The translations under genes were made by a program, and so were the position numbers. The notes under the pieces are model-generated. The model saw only the letters and a list, made by a program, of their open reading frames with translations, was not told the origin of the DNA and ran no database searches. From Thermoplasmata archaeon (GTDB taxonomy: Archaea; Thermoplasmatota; E2; UBA202; JdFR-43): DNA of 5,052 bases. Below are positions 3,944 through 5,052 of the stretch, one piece after another. Numbering within the stretch: position 1 is the first letter of the stretch; each line of letters opens with the position of its first letter. The stretch covers positions 1 to 5,052 of the forward strand of contig QMSU01000104.1 in assembly GCA_003650975.1 (NCBI GenBank), written 5' to 3'.

Positions 3944-5052
3944 ATGAATGTGAAAGGAAATAAACTAAATGTATTTCTGCTTGTTATGATAGTCGTCATC
4001 CTTCTGGCGGGGTTCATAAAATCGGAGATACGGGCAGAGCCTCCGCCACCCAACCTGCGGCCCACAGCTGATGCCGGTCCAAACCAGACCGTCAACATAA
4101 GCGAGACGGTCACATTGGATGGTTCCGGTTCATTCGACCATGACGGGACCATTGTGGCATATCGCTGGGACTTTGATGAGAGCGACGGAGTGAACTGGAG
4201 CAGCCCGGATGCAACAGGAGTGATTGTCACCACCTCATATGCTGCAAGCGGCGTATATACCGTCACCCTGCAGGTTGAGGACAATGGCGGCGCAACCGAT
4301 ACAGATACCTGTATCATTACCGTTATCAATCATCCTCCGGTGGCAGATGCGGACGGACCCTATGCCATCGATGAGGGAGATGGTGTGTTCCTTGACGGAA
4401 GCGGAAGCACCGATATTGATAATAATATCGTATCATGGGACTGGGATCTCAATGATGATGCCACATACGGTGATGTGTCCGGGGAAACGGTGGCACTCAC
4501 CTGGAGCACGCTCTCCTCGTGGGGCATCGATGATGACGGCAGTTATCCCATAGGGCTCATGGTCACGGATGGGGGAGGAGCGCAAAATGTCTCTTTTTCC
4601 TCCATCACTGTTAGCAACACACCCCCCACCATTGCGGGGACTCCGGACAGGAGCGGCGATGAGGGAGATGCCATCACCTTCAACGCAGGCACAGTCACCG
4701 ACCCCGGAGACGACACATTCCTGTACCGGTGGGACTTTGACAATGATGGTTTGTGGGATACCGGGTGGCTGGGCAGCAGCACCGCGCAGCACACCTGGGA
4801 TGATGATTACACCGGAACGGTGAGGGTTCAAGTGAAGGATGATGATGACGGTGTGGGTAATATTGATACATGCACGGTGACGGTGTTCAACAAGGATCCC
4901 ACCACGCCCACAGATATTGTATTTGTGCCTTCCTATGTGGAGGTGGGTGATACGCTCACCGCCACTGCGTCCGGTTCCACCGATGTGGCAGGCGACACCA
5001 TCACCTATTACTATAAGTTTTATGATGAGACTGCAGCCACGCTCATTCAGGA
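3944..5052 (+). CDS. Secreted PKD-repeat surface protein, 3' end outside window
   Basis: The frame is open for 369 codons to the right edge. Residues 1-31 form a signal peptide or N-terminal anchor: MNVKGNK, a hydrophobic run at about 10-25, then a possible cleavage near IRA/EP. A proline linker (PPPPN) leads into three PKD-type beta-sandwich domains: about 40-127 (GSFDHDGTIVAYRWDFD, then GVYTVTLQVEDNGG), about 131-223 (GSTDIDNNIVSWDWDL, then SYPIGLMVTDGGG) and about 227-314 (YRWDFDNDGLWDTG, then TVRVQVKDDDDG). From about 319 a fourth Ig/Fn3-like repeat begins (PTTPTDIVFVPSYVEVGDTL, ending in TYYYKFYDE). PKD domains are extracellular modules of surface layers, adhesins, proteases and polysaccharide-binding proteins. 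Any catalytic or anchoring part must lie beyond 5052. The chain is very acidic, with Asp clusters in the 'WDFDxD' turns that may bind calcium. The promoter and AGGGG site support the ATG. Confidence 0.9.
   Translation, partial: MNVKGNKLNVFLLVMIVVILLAGFIKSEIRAEPPPPNLRPTADAGPNQTVNISETVTLDGSGSFDHDGTIVAYRWDFDESDGVNWSSPDATGVIVTTSYAASGVYTVTLQVEDNGGATDTDTCIITVINHPPVADADGPYAIDEGDGVFLDGSGSTDIDNNIVSWDWDLNDDATYGDVSGETVALTWSTLSSWGIDDDGSYPIGLMVTDGGGAQNVSFSSITVSNTPPTIAGTPDRSGDEGDAITFNAGTVTDPGDDTFLYRWDFDNDGLWDTGWLGSSTAQHTWDDDYTGTVRVQVKDDDDGVGNIDTCTVTVFNKDPTTPTDIVFVPSYVEVGDTLTATASGSTDVAGDTITYYYKFYDETAATLIQ

Noticed and set aside
3922..4329. 135-codon minus-strand open frame opposite the start of the PKD gene
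   Set aside because: It is antisense to a signal peptide and first PKD domain with the conserved WDFD core. The Ser/Thr/Val-rich product is the usual shadow of such domains.

Overview
The window looks archaeal, most likely a euryarchaeote. I lean towards a Thermoplasmatota-like lineage, but this is inferred from gene content and no marker gene is present. The signs are TATA boxes of the TATAAAT type about 25-45 bases before starts, very short or absent 5' leaders, two miniature zinc-ribbon proteins, a PRC-barrel mini-protein, an archaeal LysE-family transporter, a C-terminus resembling PGF-CTERM (archaeosortase) signals, and a secreted protein with PKD repeats. I found no tRNA, rRNA, CRISPR array, insertion sequence or integrase.

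Layout. The left half is on the minus strand. Reading from about 2365 down to 1, it holds a 60-residue zinc-ribbon protein, a 93-residue PRC-barrel protein with a poly-glutamate tail, a 312-residue exported protein with Ig-like domains and a possible archaeosortase-type C-terminal anchor, and a second exported Ig-like protein. The second protein starts one base after the previous stop and runs off the left edge (266 residues seen). The right half is on the plus strand: a LysE-family exporter (2396-2986), a 147-residue secreted single-domain protein (3064-3507), a 55-residue CxxC-x17-CxxC zinc-binding protein (3561-3728), and the first 369 residues of a secreted PKD-repeat protein (from 3944) that runs off the right edge. 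The two halves diverge from a 30-base region (2366-2395) that must hold both promoters.

How the parts relate. Four of the eight genes encode exported proteins built from beta-sandwich (Ig-like or PKD) domains, so much of the window concerns the cell surface. The two adjacent minus-strand exported proteins are translationally coupled and are the best candidates for a joint surface complex. The three independently expressed exported genes share a GGGGTT element 5-6 bases before their start. The two zinc mini-proteins and the PRC-barrel protein are cytosolic and have different leaders. The 3729-3943 spacer holds two hairpins followed by T-runs and then the promoter of the PKD gene. I see no clearly new multi-gene system. 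The most interesting signals are the coupled surface pair, a hairpin that would cover the ribosome site of the 55-residue zinc protein, and the same Cys spacing in both zinc mini-proteins.
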